Source: JBFFZF01 sp050732695 | Lineage (GTDB): Bacteria > Gemmatimonadota > Gemmatimonadetes > Longimicrobiales > RSA9 | Direction of reading: 5' to 3' | Assembly (NCBI GenBank): GCA_050732695.1 | Contig: JBOHRL010000035.1 | Coordinates: 50,192-114,191, forward strand | DNA: 64,000 nucleotides | Shown here: piece by piece, positions 45,148-54,127 of the stretch | How positions within the stretch are numbered: position 1 is the first letter of the stretch | Layout: every line of letters begins with the position of its first letter | Notes under the pieces: model-generated | Database searches by the model: none | Told to the model about the DNA's origin: nothing | What the model saw: only the letters and a program-made list of their open reading frames with translations | Translations under genes and position numbers: made by a program

Positions 45148-45237
45148 CCCGTCAGCGCGCTCCAACGAGTTCACGTGCAGGATCGCCTCCGGCACCGCCG
45201 GAATGCGCGGCGTTCCCGCGCGCACCATGAGCATCGT

Positions 45238-46040
45238 CTATTCGAGAAGCCGGCCATCGATCCTGTCCACGGCCAGCGGCTCCTCGCCGCGCAGCAGCCG
45301 GCTCGGGTTCTCACGCATCAGGCGGTTCGCCTGTGCGAGTCCGCCTCGGGCGGCCAGGAACGCGTGTGACTCCGCGATGCGCGGATTGCCGCGCGCGTGG
45401 AAATCGCTCGACATGTAATCGATCACGCCATGCGCCAGCAGCGCGACGGCCGTGCTCCGGACTTCGCTCCCGTAACGTCCGAGCAACGAGGGCCCACTGA
45501 GCTGGAGGAACGCACCGGCTTCACGCCACTCGTTCACAATCGAAAGATCGGCATCATACCCCGAGTATCGTTCCGGGTGAGCGAGAATCGGAAACCAGCC
45601 CTGCTCCCGCAACCCGGCGAGTACACGGGCGGACCGCGGCGGGATCGTGAAGTACGCGAACTCGACGAGAACGAACGGACCGCCATCCAGGCGGACCCGC
45701 GGATCATCGACGACCGGATTCGCCGTGCTCAGACGTACCTCCGCACCGCGACGGACATCGATGCCGGGCATGTCCGCAGCGACGGCCTCGAGGCCGGACC
45801 AGCCGCGATCCAGCTCCTCCAACCGATCCGCCTCGACCGCGCCGCCGGCCATGAAAGACACCTCCACGTGCGGCGTGGCAATGATCGTGGTCACGCCATT
45901 CTCGCGCATCGCATCGAGAGCATCCCGTGTCTGTGTCTCGGATTCCGCACCGTCATCAACGCCCGGCATGACGTGATTATGGAAGTCGATGATGCCGTTC
46001 GGCGCATTCGCCCGGTCCGACCCCGGCCGGTCCGGTCCAC

Positions 46041-46044
<4 letters not shown>
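45238..46044 (-). CDS. CpsB/YwqE-type PHP-domain protein-tyrosine phosphatase
   Basis: The protein has about 268 residues from the proposed start. It shows the PHP metal motifs DFHNHVMPGVDDG, ATPHVE, ILAHPERYSGY and SSDFHARGNP. Members of this family are manganese-dependent tyrosine phosphatases linked to capsule or exopolysaccharide control in Gram-positives. No ATG, GTG or TTG lies in frame just before the DFHNH motif. The best candidate is a CTG at 46044-46042, which overlaps the upstream TGA as CTGA and has GGAGG six nt before it. An ATG at 46251 would overlap the upstream gene by 211 nt and was rejected. Confidence 0.82.
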
Positions 46045-47384
<1,340 letters not shown>

Positions 47385-47404
47385 GATCCCTTTCTTCTCA
47401 GCTT

Positions 47405-47440
47405 GAAACGAAACGAAGCCCGCCACACGGGCCGGGCTTC
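47405..47440 (-). terminator. Intrinsic terminator at the end of the ribosomal-protein operon
   Basis: An 8 bp GC-rich inverted repeat (47415-47422 with 47433-47440) is followed on the minus strand by GTTTCGTTTC, a T-rich tail. It sits 30 bp past the rpmB stop and just upstream of the nucleotide-sugar dehydrogenase start, so it should end transcripts from the ribosomal genes. Confidence 0.8.
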
Positions 47441-47469
47441 ATTCGGTATCGGCACCGGCGGCCAGCGCT

Positions 47470-47664
47470 TCAGCTCGCCTTGCGGATCTTCCCTGCGGAG
47501 AGGCACCTCGTGCACACGCGCACGTGCCGAGCCTGCCCGTCCGGCAATGCAACCCGAACGCGCCGCAGATTCGGCCGCCACGTGCGCTTCGTGCGGTTGT
47601 TCGCGTGACTGACGTTGTTGCCGAATGTCGTACCCTTGTTGCAGACCCAGCAAACCCGTGCCAT
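47470..47664 (-). CDS. rpmB: 50S ribosomal protein L28, zinc-binding form
   Basis: The 64-residue protein reads MARVCWVCNKGTTFGNNVSHANNRTKRTWRPNL and ends with VRVCTRCLSAGKIRKA. Four cysteines in two CxxC pairs show it is the zinc (C+) form. It lies 23 bp downstream of rplQ and is the last gene before the operon terminator. rpmB is usually elsewhere (often with rpmG), so this position after L17 is unusual. Confidence 0.96.
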   Translation of the reverse strand: MARVCWVCNKGTTFGNNVSHANNRTKRTWRPNLRRVRVALPDGQARHVRVCTRCLSAGKIRKAS

Positions 47665-47687
47665 CGGTTTCGTCTCCGTCCGGCCGT

Positions 47688-48041
47688 CTACTCGACGAGT
47701 TCGATAATGGACATCTCCGCGGCGTCGCCGGGGCGATGCCCGACGTGCAGGACTCGCGTGTAGCCGCCAGGCCGCTCACTCATGCGCGGACCGATCTCAC
47801 CGAACAGTTTCGCGAGTACCGCATCATCCGGAATCTTGCGAGCGACAAGGCGGCGTGCGTGCAGATCGCCGCGCTTCGCCTTCGTGATCAGCGGTTCAGC
47901 GTAGCGCCGCAGTTCCTTTGCCTTCGCCGTCGTCGTCTCGACACGGCCGTGCAGGAACAGCGATGCCGCCAGATTCCGGAGCATTGCGCTCCGATGTTCT
48001 GCCGTCCGCGAGAATCTGCGCCCTTTCTTGCGATGCCGCAT
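47688..48041 (-). CDS. rplQ: 50S ribosomal protein L17
   Basis: The 117-residue protein starts MRHRKKGRRFSRTAEHRSAMLRNLAASLFLHGRVETTTAKAKELR, the L17 signature, and ends in a slightly extended strand with VLHVGHRPGDAAEMSIIELVE. L17 binds 23S rRNA near the exit tunnel. It directly follows rpoA (6 bp gap), as in most bacteria. Confidence 0.97.
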   Translation of the reverse strand: MRHRKKGRRFSRTAEHRSAMLRNLAASLFLHGRVETTTAKAKELRRYAEPLITKAKRGDLHARRLVARKIPDDAVLAKLFGEIGPRMSERPGGYTRVLHVGHRPGDAAEMSIIELVE

Positions 48042-48047
48042 CCGCTG

Positions 48048-49109
48048 CTACTCCTCCCTCGCTCCGTTCGTCGCCTCGGCCTGACCCGGCCGATCCTCAC
48101 TCTCCACCAGGAACATCTCGCCGCCTTCCCCCTCTTCCAGCTTCATGCCGAAATGCAATTCGTGCTCGTGCAGGAACTGGCGGATCTCCTCCAGCGACTT
48201 GATCCCGAAGTTCTCGATGTTCAGCATCTGGTCCTCCGTCCGCTGAACCAGATCACCAAGCGTGATGATGCTTTCCTTCTTCAGCGAATTCACCGAGCGG
48301 ACGGACAGCTCCGCCAGCTCATCGATCGGCCGGCGGAACAGCTCCTTCATCTGCGCCGGTACCCGCACTGCACCCGGCACCGGCGGCTCCTTCTCCGTTG
48401 GCTCGACGAATCGCAACAGATACGCAAGATGCTTCCGGGCCAGCTCCGCTGCCGCGGCAACCGCCGGCTCCGGCCCAATCGCGCCGTTCGTCTCGATCAA
48501 CAGCGTCAGCCGGTCGAAGTCCGTCCGCTGCCCGACGCGCGTCTCGTCCACCGTGAAGTTCGCGCGCAGCACCGGATTGTAGATCGAGTCCACTCGCACC
48601 ATGTCCACGGCGCTGCCCTTCGGCAGCGAGTGCTGCTCTGCCGGCACGAACCCCCGACCCTTGTTCACGTACAGAATCAGGTTGATCTCCCGATCATCCT
48701 GCAACGTGAACAGATGATGGTCCGGGTTCAGGATCCGGACGCCCGTCGACTTCCCGATCGCGTTCGCCCCAACCGGGCCCGCTTTCGTGACCCGCAACTC
48801 CAGCGTCGCATCTTCCTTCTCGTCATCCAGTGCAATCACCAGCGTCTTCAGATTCTGAATGATCTGGTGTACGTCCTCGACAACGCCCTGCACCGTCTGA
48901 TGCTCGTGGACCACACCCTCCATTCGAAACGCCCATACCGCCGAGCCCCGCAACGAACTCAGCAGGATGCGCCGAATCGAATTGCCCAGCGTCTGACCGA
49001 AGCCGCGCTCCAATGGCGCGACAACGAACTGAGCGATCCGCCCATCATCCGAGCGCTGCACAACCTCCACGCGCTGCGGAAGTACCAACCCGGTCAGGTC
49101 CAGCTCCAC
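48048..49109 (-). CDS. rpoA: RNA polymerase subunit alpha
   Basis: The 353-residue protein has the N-terminal assembly domain (about 1-235), with FVVAPLERGFGQTLGNSIRRILLSSLRGSAVW, and the C-terminal promoter-contact domain (about 255-330), with LSVRSVNSLKKESIITLGDLVQRTEDQMLNIENFGIKSLEEI. It dimerises to nucleate RNA polymerase. A Glu-rich tail of about 25 residues extends beyond the usual end. The 160 bp spacer upstream carries an intergenic repeat. Confidence 0.98.
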   Translation of the reverse strand: MELDLTGLVLPQRVEVVQRSDDGRIAQFVVAPLERGFGQTLGNSIRRILLSSLRGSAVWAFRMEGVVHEHQTVQGVVEDVHQIIQNLKTLVIALDDEKEDATLELRVTKAGPVGANAIGKSTGVRILNPDHHLFTLQDDREINLILYVNKGRGFVPAEQHSLPKGSAVDMVRVDSIYNPVLRANFTVDETRVGQRTDFDRLTLLIETNGAIGPEPAVAAAAELARKHLAYLLRFVEPTEKEPPVPGAVRVPAQMKELFRRPIDELAELSVRSVNSLKKESIITLGDLVQRTEDQMLNIENFGIKSLEEIRQFLHEHELHFGMKLEEGEGGEMFLVESEDRPGQAEATNGAREE

Positions 49110-49234
49110 TGTTTACCTCCCGGTGCTTCGCGTCGGGACCCTCGCCCCACCGGCGTTCGCCCCATTTCCTGTATCTCGCCCGATGACCGCGGCCGCTACC
49201 CGGCCGTTCTTCCATTCCGTTCCCGTCGCCCCAC

Positions 49235-49269
49235 CCAGAAACCAGCCCCAGAAACCAGCCCCAGCAACT
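49235..49269. repeat. Intergenic CCAGAAACCAGCC repeat (rpsD-rpoA spacer)
   Basis: Two adjacent copies of CCAGAAACCAGCC (the second as CCCAGAAACCAGCC) and a partial third fill 35 bp immediately after the rpsD stop, in the 49110-49269 spacer. Only one orientation is seen here; no matching GTTTCTGG arm was found in the spacer. It belongs to the repeat family spread through this gene cluster. Confidence 0.8.
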
Positions 49270-49905
49270 CTACTTCGAATACAACTCGACAATCAGCTGC
49301 TCCTGCACGGCCAGCGGGATGTCCGCGCGCGTCGGCCGCTCCAGCATTCGACCGACTCGGGTCGGATCATCCACGGCCAGCCAACGCACCGTCGTCGGCC
49401 GGGTCTTGGATTCGAGTGACACCTGCACCGGCAGGAGATCCTTGCCAGTGGGACTCATGCGCACTTCATCGCCCGGCCGAACCTGGTAACTCGGCACGTC
49501 GACAGTCCGCCCGTTCACCTGGACGTGACGGTGGCGGACCAGCTGGCGTGTCTGGTTGCGGCTGTTGCCGAATCCCAGCCGATACACGACGTTGTCCAGT
49601 CGCGACTCGAGACCGATCAGCAGATTCTCGCCCGTCACGCCCTGCTGCGTCGCCGCCCGCTCGAACATTGTCTTGAAGTATCGCTCCGATACGCCGTAGA
49701 TGCGCTTCACCTTCTGCTTCTCACGAAGCTGCACCGCATACTCGGACTGCTTGCGGCGCCGTGCTCCCGCCGGGCCGTGCTGTCCCGGTGCATAGTTGCG
49801 GCGCTCGATCGGGCACTTCTCCGTGTAGCACTTCGTGCCCTTCAGGAACAGCTTCTGTCCCTCGCGCCGGCAGAGCTTACAGACTGGACCAGTATGACGA
49901 GCCAT
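49270..49905 (-). CDS. rpsD: 30S ribosomal protein S4, zinc-binding form
   Basis: The 211-residue protein starts MARHTGPVCKLCRREGQKLFLKGTKCYTEKCPIERRNYAPGQHG. Its four N-terminal cysteines mark the zinc-binding S4 type. The S4 RNA-binding domain (LESRLDNVVYRLGFGNSRNQTRQLVRHRHVQVNGRTVD) follows. S4 nucleates 30S assembly and can repress its own operon in other bacteria. It lies 134 bp downstream of rpsK. Confidence 0.98.
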   Translation of the reverse strand: MARHTGPVCKLCRREGQKLFLKGTKCYTEKCPIERRNYAPGQHGPAGARRRKQSEYAVQLREKQKVKRIYGVSERYFKTMFERAATQQGVTGENLLIGLESRLDNVVYRLGFGNSRNQTRQLVRHRHVQVNGRTVDVPSYQVRPGDEVRMSPTGKDLLPVQVSLESKTRPTTVRWLAVDDPTRVGRMLERPTRADIPLAVQEQLIVELYSK

Positions 49906-50003
49906 TACGATTCCGTCTCTCTCCTCGATGGGTGACTGCTTCGGGCTTCCTCCCGCCCGGACGGCCTGGCGGTTTACACCCTCGACTCTTGCAGCGCTTC
50001 AGT

Positions 50004-50026
50004 CCAGAAACCAGCCCCGGAAACGC
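50004..50026. repeat. Intergenic repeat (rpsK-rpsD spacer), single arm
   Basis: One CCAGAAACCAGCCCCGGAAAC string lies 14 bp past the rpsK stop. It merges into a short palindrome, GAAACGCGGTTTC, at about 50020-50032. No long opposing arm is present, so this is a reduced member of the family seen in the neighbouring spacers. Confidence 0.7.
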
Positions 50027-50039
50027 GGTTTCGCCCCGC

Positions 50040-50435
50040 TTACACGCGTCGCTTCTTGGGCGGCCGGCACCCGTTGTGCGGGATCGGCGTCACATCGCGG
50101 ATCGACCGGATCTGGAGACCGGCCGCGGCGAGTGCCTGAATCGCCGATTCCCGGCCGCTGCCCGGACCCTGCAACCGGACGTGCACGCGGCGGACCCCGA
50201 GATTCATCGCCTCCCGGCCACACTGCTCGGCCGCCACCGTCGCCGCGAAGGGCGTCGACTTCTTCGATCCCTTGAACCCCGCCTTCCCGGCGCTGCCCCA
50301 TACCACGACGTTACCCGCCAGGTCCGTGATTGTGACCAACGTGTTATTGAACGTCGCCTTGATATGCGCGATGCCTTCGGATTCGACGTTGCGCTTGGAC
50401 CGCTTCGGGCGCGCGCTTTTCTTCGGATTTGCCAT
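50040..50435 (-). CDS. rpsK: 30S ribosomal protein S11
   Basis: The 131-residue protein contains AHIKATFNNTLVTITDLAGNVVVWGSAGKAGFKGSKKSTPFAA and ends PIPHNGCRPPKKRRV, both S11 signatures. S11 lies on the 30S platform near the mRNA path. The region before it (50436-50528) holds a strong hairpin. Confidence 0.98.
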   Translation of the reverse strand: MANPKKSARPKRSKRNVESEGIAHIKATFNNTLVTITDLAGNVVVWGSAGKAGFKGSKKSTPFAATVAAEQCGREAMNLGVRRVHVRLQGPGSGRESAIQALAAAGLQIRSIRDVTPIPHNGCRPPKKRRV

Positions 50436-50472
50436 CTCGCCTTCGTGCCGGTGTGCCGAATGCCGGTTGCGC

Positions 50473-50517
50473 TCGCCCGTGTACAGCGCACGACCCTCCG
50501 ATCGTGCGCGCGGGCGA
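50473..50517. promoter_or_regulatory. Two-tier hairpin between rpsM and rpsK
   Basis: An inner perfect 8 bp inverted repeat (50486-50493 with 50502-50509, 8 nt loop) is nested in an outer 7 bp repeat (50473-50479 with 50511-50517). There is no T-tract on the minus strand, so a terminator is unlikely. A structured mRNA element, for example a ribosomal-protein binding site or processing site, is possible. Confidence 0.55.
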
Positions 50518-50528
50518 ATCGGCCTCGA

Positions 50529-50909
50529 CTATTTCTTGGGAGCCTTCTTCTTGCCTGCGATGGCGACGCGCTTGCCCTTGTGCGTCCGCGCGTTCGTGTG
50601 CGTCCGCTGCCCGCGCACGGGCAAACCCTTGCGGTGCCGCAGGCCGCGGTAGCAGCCGATGTCCATCAGCCGCTTGATGTTCATCGAGACTTCCGTGCGC
50701 AGGGCGCCTTCGACCTTGTGCTGGTTCTCGATGACGCGCCGCAACCGGTTCACTTCGTCGTCGGAGAGATCGTGCACGCGGCGATCCGGATCGACGCCGG
50801 TCTGGCGCAGGATGCGACCCGCCGTCGAACCGCCGATCCCGAAGATGTACGTGAGCGCGACCTCGATCCGCTTCATGCGTGGCAGGTCCACGCCTGCGAT
50901 TCGTGCCAT
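50529..50909 (-). CDS. rpsM: 30S ribosomal protein S13
   Basis: From the ATG at 50909 the protein has 126 residues. It begins MARIAGVDLPRMKRIEVALTYIFGIG and ends with the Lys/Arg-rich GLPVRGQRTHTNARTHKGKRVAIAGKKKAPKK. S13 contacts the 50S subunit and the P-site tRNA. It starts 4 bp after rpmJ. A longer in-frame start at 50969 lies inside rpmJ and was rejected. Confidence 0.98.
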   Translation of the reverse strand: MARIAGVDLPRMKRIEVALTYIFGIGGSTAGRILRQTGVDPDRRVHDLSDDEVNRLRRVIENQHKVEGALRTEVSMNIKRLMDIGCYRGLRHRKGLPVRGQRTHTNARTHKGKRVAIAGKKKAPKK

Positions 50910-50913
50910 GCGG

Positions 50914-51030
50914 TTATCCCTGCCGCTGCTTGTGGCGCGGATTCTTTCGGCAGATGATCCGGACCACACCCTTGCGTCGGATCACCCTGCAATGCTCACA
51001 CATCGGCTTCACACTGCTGCGAACCTTCAT
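50914..51030 (-). CDS. rpmJ: 50S ribosomal protein L36, zinc-binding form
   Basis: This 38-residue gene begins MKVRSSVKPMCEHCRVIRRKG and ends NPRHKQRQG before a TAA. Cysteines in CEHC, with the later cysteine and histidine, form the zinc site of the C+ type. It is the first gene behind the promoter at 51063-51091 and precedes rpsM by 4 bp. It is short enough to be missed by simple ORF filters. Confidence 0.96.
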   Translation of the reverse strand: MKVRSSVKPMCEHCRVIRRKGVVRIICRKNPRHKQRQG

Positions 51031-51062
51031 GGCACGACCCTTGGTTTGCTGATAAGCTTTTC

Positions 51063-51091
51063 AATATATCTGGCAAGGTCAGCTTCATCAA
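51063..51091 (-). promoter_or_regulatory. Near-consensus sigma-70-type promoter upstream of rpmJ
   Basis: On the minus strand, TTGATG (51091-51086) and TATATT (51068-51063) are separated by 17 nt, close to the TTGACA-17-TATAAT consensus. The -10 ends 32 bp before the rpmJ start codon. This AT-rich patch stands out in otherwise GC-rich sequence. It would drive rpmJ-rpsM-rpsK-rpsD-rpoA-rplQ-rpmB separately from the upstream genes. Confidence 0.75.
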
Positions 51092-51150
51092 CCCTTTACC
51101 GGCCGCGTTGATCCTTTACAGCAACGGCGGCTGAACGGGCAAGGTGAACC

Positions 51151-51228
51151 CCACCCGCTCGACAGCGTGGCGGCCGTCCCCACCCGCCCCGGCAGCGTGG
51201 CGGCGGCGTGGCCGCCGTCCCCACCCGT
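51151..51228. repeat. Short direct repeats in the map-rpmJ spacer
   Basis: The string CCCCACCCG occurs three times, at about 51151, 51179 and 51220, with GCAGCGTGGCGGC-like and GGCCGTCC-like sequence between. An internal palindrome GGCGGC...GCCGCC is centred near 51206. This GC-rich block lies upstream of the rpmJ promoter, in the only long spacer of the cluster that lacks the CCAGAAAC repeat. Confidence 0.65.
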
Positions 51229-51297
51229 TTCTCACCCGCGGTTTCCCCAACCTCACCCTGGATCACCCGCGCCCACACCCACACCCGCCGTTCTCTG

Positions 51298-52050
51298 TCA
51301 ACCTTGTGTAAGGATCCGTGGGCCTTGCTCCGTCACGGCGATGGTGTGCTCGAAGTGGGCGCTGCACTGGCCATCGGCGGTAACGACGGTCCAGCGGTCG
51401 CCGAGGGTCCGGATGCCGGGCGCGCCGCGGTTGACCATGGGTTCGATGGCGAGGACGAGGCCGGGCATGAGGCGAATCCCGGAGCCGTGGCGTCCGAAGT
51501 TCGGGACCTGTGGCTTCTCGTGGGGGTCGCGGCCGACGCCGTGGCCGACGAGTTCGCGGACGACGCTGAACCCGGCCGTTTCAGCGACGCCCTGGACGGC
51601 GGCGCCGATGTCGCCAATCCGCTTGCCGGGAATGGCGTTGCGGATCCCGGCCTCGAGGGCGCGCTGAGTCACGTCGAGGAGCGAGCTGACCTCGTCGTCG
51701 GGATCGCCCACGGGGAGGGTGATGGCGCAGTCGGCACACCAGCCATCGAGCCGGACGCCTGCATCGATGCTGACGATGTCGCCTTCGCGCAGGACTCGTT
51801 TCGGGGACGGGATGCCGTGGACGATCTCTTCGTTGATGGATGTGCACAGGCTGGCGGGGAAGCCGTACAGCCCTTTGAAGGAAGGGACGGCGCCCGGGTG
51901 TGACCGGATGAAGGCCTCACCGAACTCGTCGAGACTGGCCGTGCTGGTCCCGGGTTGAACCTCGGGCACGATCGCTTTGAAGAGCTTGCCGAGCACGTGG
52001 CCGGCGGCCGCGATCGCGTCGATCTCGGCGGCGGTTCGGAGCGGGATCAT
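51298..52050 (-). CDS. map: Methionine aminopeptidase type I
   Basis: The 250-residue protein carries the five metal ligands in SIDAGVRLDGWCADCAITLPVGD (two aspartates), ELVGHGVGRDPHEKPQVPNFG (histidine), VLAIEPMV (glutamate) and the C-terminal HFEHTIAVTE (glutamate). It removes the initiator methionine from new proteins. It overlaps adk by 4 nt. infA, which often follows map, is not found in the 267 bp before rpmJ. Confidence 0.97.
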   Translation of the reverse strand: MIPLRTAAEIDAIAAAGHVLGKLFKAIVPEVQPGTSTASLDEFGEAFIRSHPGAVPSFKGLYGFPASLCTSINEEIVHGIPSPKRVLREGDIVSIDAGVRLDGWCADCAITLPVGDPDDEVSSLLDVTQRALEAGIRNAIPGKRIGDIGAAVQGVAETAGFSVVRELVGHGVGRDPHEKPQVPNFGRHGSGIRLMPGLVLAIEPMVNRGAPGIRTLGDRWTVVTADGQCSAHFEHTIAVTEQGPRILTQG

Positions 52051-52694
52051 GGGCGAATACGGCTGGCGATGTTCTCGTGCAATTGCTCGACCGGCCGATC
52101 GCCATTGACGGTGTAAAGGGGCGTGCCTTCCGCCTCATAATAGGCGACCAGTGGCGCTGTCTGGGCGCGAAAGACCTCGAGCCGTGTGCGCACGGTCGAT
52201 TCCTCGTCGTCGGAGCGCTGCACGAGTTTGCCGCCGCACACGTCGCAGATGCCGGGCTTGCGGGGCGGATCCGAATCGAGGTTGTACACGGTACCGCACT
52301 TCGAGCAGGCTCGCCGGCTGCTGAGGCGCCGAACGATCACGTCATCGTCCACATCGAGCACGATGACCATGTCGAGTGGTGTGCCCAGGTCGGCGAGCAT
52401 GCCATCGAGGCTTTCCGCCTGCGCTCGGGTGCGCGGGAACCCGTCGAAGATGAAGCCGCCGCGGCCCGCCTCAGCGCTCATGACCTCGCGAACCATGCCG
52501 AGGATCACCGAATCGGGAACGAGTTCGCCGGCATCCATGAACGTCTTTGCCTCGAGGCCGAGCTGCGTCGACCGGCGCACCGCATCCCGCAGCAGATCGC
52601 CGGTCGACAGGCGGACGAGGTCGAACCGCTTTGCGAGCAGTTCGCCCTGTGTGCCTTTGCCCGCCCCCGGCGCCCCGAAGAGGATGATGTTCAT
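52047..52694 (-). CDS. adk: Adenylate kinase, zinc-binding LID
   Basis: The 215-residue protein starts MNIILFGAPGAGKGTQGELLAKRFDLVRLSTGDLLRDAV, with the P-loop GAPGAGKG. It has DGFPRTRAQAESLDG and a LID domain with four cysteines (CSKCGTVYNLDSDPPRKPGICDVCGGKL), the zinc-binding long form. It balances AMP, ADP and ATP. It lies between secY and map, the classical order. Confidence 0.98.
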   Translation of the reverse strand: MNIILFGAPGAGKGTQGELLAKRFDLVRLSTGDLLRDAVRRSTQLGLEAKTFMDAGELVPDSVILGMVREVMSAEAGRGGFIFDGFPRTRAQAESLDGMLADLGTPLDMVIVLDVDDDVIVRRLSSRRACSKCGTVYNLDSDPPRKPGICDVCGGKLVQRSDDEESTVRTRLEVFRAQTAPLVAYYEAEGTPLYTVNGDRPVEQLHENIASRIRP

Positions 52695-52704
52695 TGGATT
52701 GAAC

Positions 52705-52795
52705 GTTTCTGGTTTCTTGTGTCCGGGCTCGTTTCTGATTGAGGATCGGACAGTTCCCCCTCCAGAAACCAGCCCCGGAAACCAGCCCCAGAAAC
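52705..52795. repeat. Intergenic repeat with opposing arms (secY-adk spacer)
   Basis: A left arm with GTTTCTGGTTTCTTG (from 52705) and CGTTTCTG (to 52736) faces a right arm (52762-52795) made of CCAGAAACCAGCCCCGG and AAACCAGCCCCAGAAAC. The shared core GTTTCTGG/CCAGAAAC gives an 8 bp exact match that could pair across the spacer. It fills nearly all of the 106 bp between the two genes. Confidence 0.8.
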
Positions 52796-52800
52796 TTGCG

Positions 52801-54123
52801 TTACATGTAGCGCTGGCGGCCGCGGAAGCGCACGCGCCCCTTCTTCATGAAGCCCTCGTAATGGCGCAGCAACAGGTGCTGCTGCATCTGCTGCACGGTG
52901 TCGAGGCCGACGCCGACGACAATGAGCAGCGAGGTGCCGCCGAAGAAGAAGGTCTGGATATTGAACCAGTCGAAGATCCAGAACGGCAGCAGTGCAATGA
53001 GTGCGAGGTAGATCGAACCGGCCACGGTGATGCGTGACAGAACGTAGTCAATGTACTCGGCTGTCTTTGCACCTGGCTTGACACCCGGGATGAACGCGCC
53101 CTGCTTCTTCAGGTTCTCGGCGAGGTCGACGGGGTTGAAGATGATCGCCGTGTAGAAGTACGTGAAGAATACGATCAGGACCGCGTAGAGCAGGTTGTAC
53201 AGCCACGTCCCCGGCGTCAGAGCCTGCTGCACGCTCTGTAGAAACGGCACCGAGGTCGCAAATGCGGCGAGCGTGCCGGGTACGATGATGATGGATTGGG
53301 CGAAAATGATCGGCATCACACCCGCCGAGTTGATGCGCAGCGGAATGAAGCTCTTCTGGCCTTCGCGGACGCGCCCGCGGCCCATCACCTTGCGCGGGAT
53401 CTGTACGGGGATCTTTCGCGATGCCATGGTCATGGCAACGACGCCTGCGATCACGCCGACAATGACGACGGCGAGGGCAACCAGGGCGGCGGCGCCGATG
53501 ACTTCCGTGCGAAAGGACTCCCAGGTCCGGCCGAGAGCGGCCGGCAGACCCTCGATGATGGAGAAGAAGATCAGCAGCGACATGCCGTTGCCGATGCCGC
53601 GCTCCGTGATCTGCTCGCCCAGCCACATCACGAAAATGGCGCCGAACGTGAGGATCAGCGTCGTTGTAAAGATGAAGACGAAGCCGGGGTTCGAAATGGC
53701 GGCGCCATCGTTCAGCGTCTGCATGAACACGGCGTAGCCGTAGCCCTGAAGCAAGGCGAGACCGACGGTCGCGTAGCGTGTCCACTGCGTGAGTTTCTTG
53801 CGCCCCTCCTCGCCTTCCTTCTGCATCTTTTCGACGGTCGGGAAGACGGCTGCGAGCAACTGGAACATGATGCTCGCGGAAATATAGGGCATGATGCCGA
53901 GTGCGAAGATGGTCGCGCGCGACAGCGCGCCGCCCACGAACATGTCGTAGACGCCGAAAAGTGTGCCCTGTAGCTGGGCGAACGCGGCCTGCAACGCGTT
54001 GTAGTCAACACCAGGCGTAGTGATGTGCGCGCCCGTCCGGTAAATGATCAGAACGAGGAGTGTGAAGAGGATCTTCTGCTTGAGTTCCGGGACGCGGAAG
54101 AGATTCGGAATCGGGTTCGCCAT
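52801..54123 (-). CDS. secY: Preprotein translocase channel SecY
   Basis: From the ATG at 54123 the protein has 440 residues and ten predicted membrane helices. Signatures include GVDYNALQAAF in the first periplasmic region, IMPYISASIMFQLL and the cytoplasmic loop with GMSLLIFFSIIEGLPAAL. SecY forms the channel used by SecA. A longer frame start at 54288 lies within rplO and was rejected. It follows rplO by 4 bp. Confidence 0.98.
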   Translation of the reverse strand: MANPIPNLFRVPELKQKILFTLLVLIIYRTGAHITTPGVDYNALQAAFAQLQGTLFGVYDMFVGGALSRATIFALGIMPYISASIMFQLLAAVFPTVEKMQKEGEEGRKKLTQWTRYATVGLALLQGYGYAVFMQTLNDGAAISNPGFVFIFTTTLILTFGAIFVMWLGEQITERGIGNGMSLLIFFSIIEGLPAALGRTWESFRTEVIGAAALVALAVVIVGVIAGVVAMTMASRKIPVQIPRKVMGRGRVREGQKSFIPLRINSAGVMPIIFAQSIIIVPGTLAAFATSVPFLQSVQQALTPGTWLYNLLYAVLIVFFTYFYTAIIFNPVDLAENLKKQGAFIPGVKPGAKTAEYIDYVLSRITVAGSIYLALIALLPFWIFDWFNIQTFFFGGTSLLIVVGVGLDTVQQMQQHLLLRHYEGFMKKGRVRFRGRQRYM

Positions 54124-54127
54124 GCGT

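Noticed and set aside
45148..45237. Intrinsic terminator between uxs and the PHP gene
   Set aside because: Only a small CCGGCACCGCCGG-type palindrome without a T-tract is visible, too weak to call.
47625..49676. 683-codon plus-strand frame opposite rplQ, rpoA and rpsD
   Set aside because: It runs antisense across three ribosomal/RNA polymerase genes and translates to Arg/His/Pro-rich sequence without domains.
51031..51297. Short infA gene before rpmJ
   Set aside because: No frame of about 70 codons with IF-1 motifs exists in this spacer on the minus strand.
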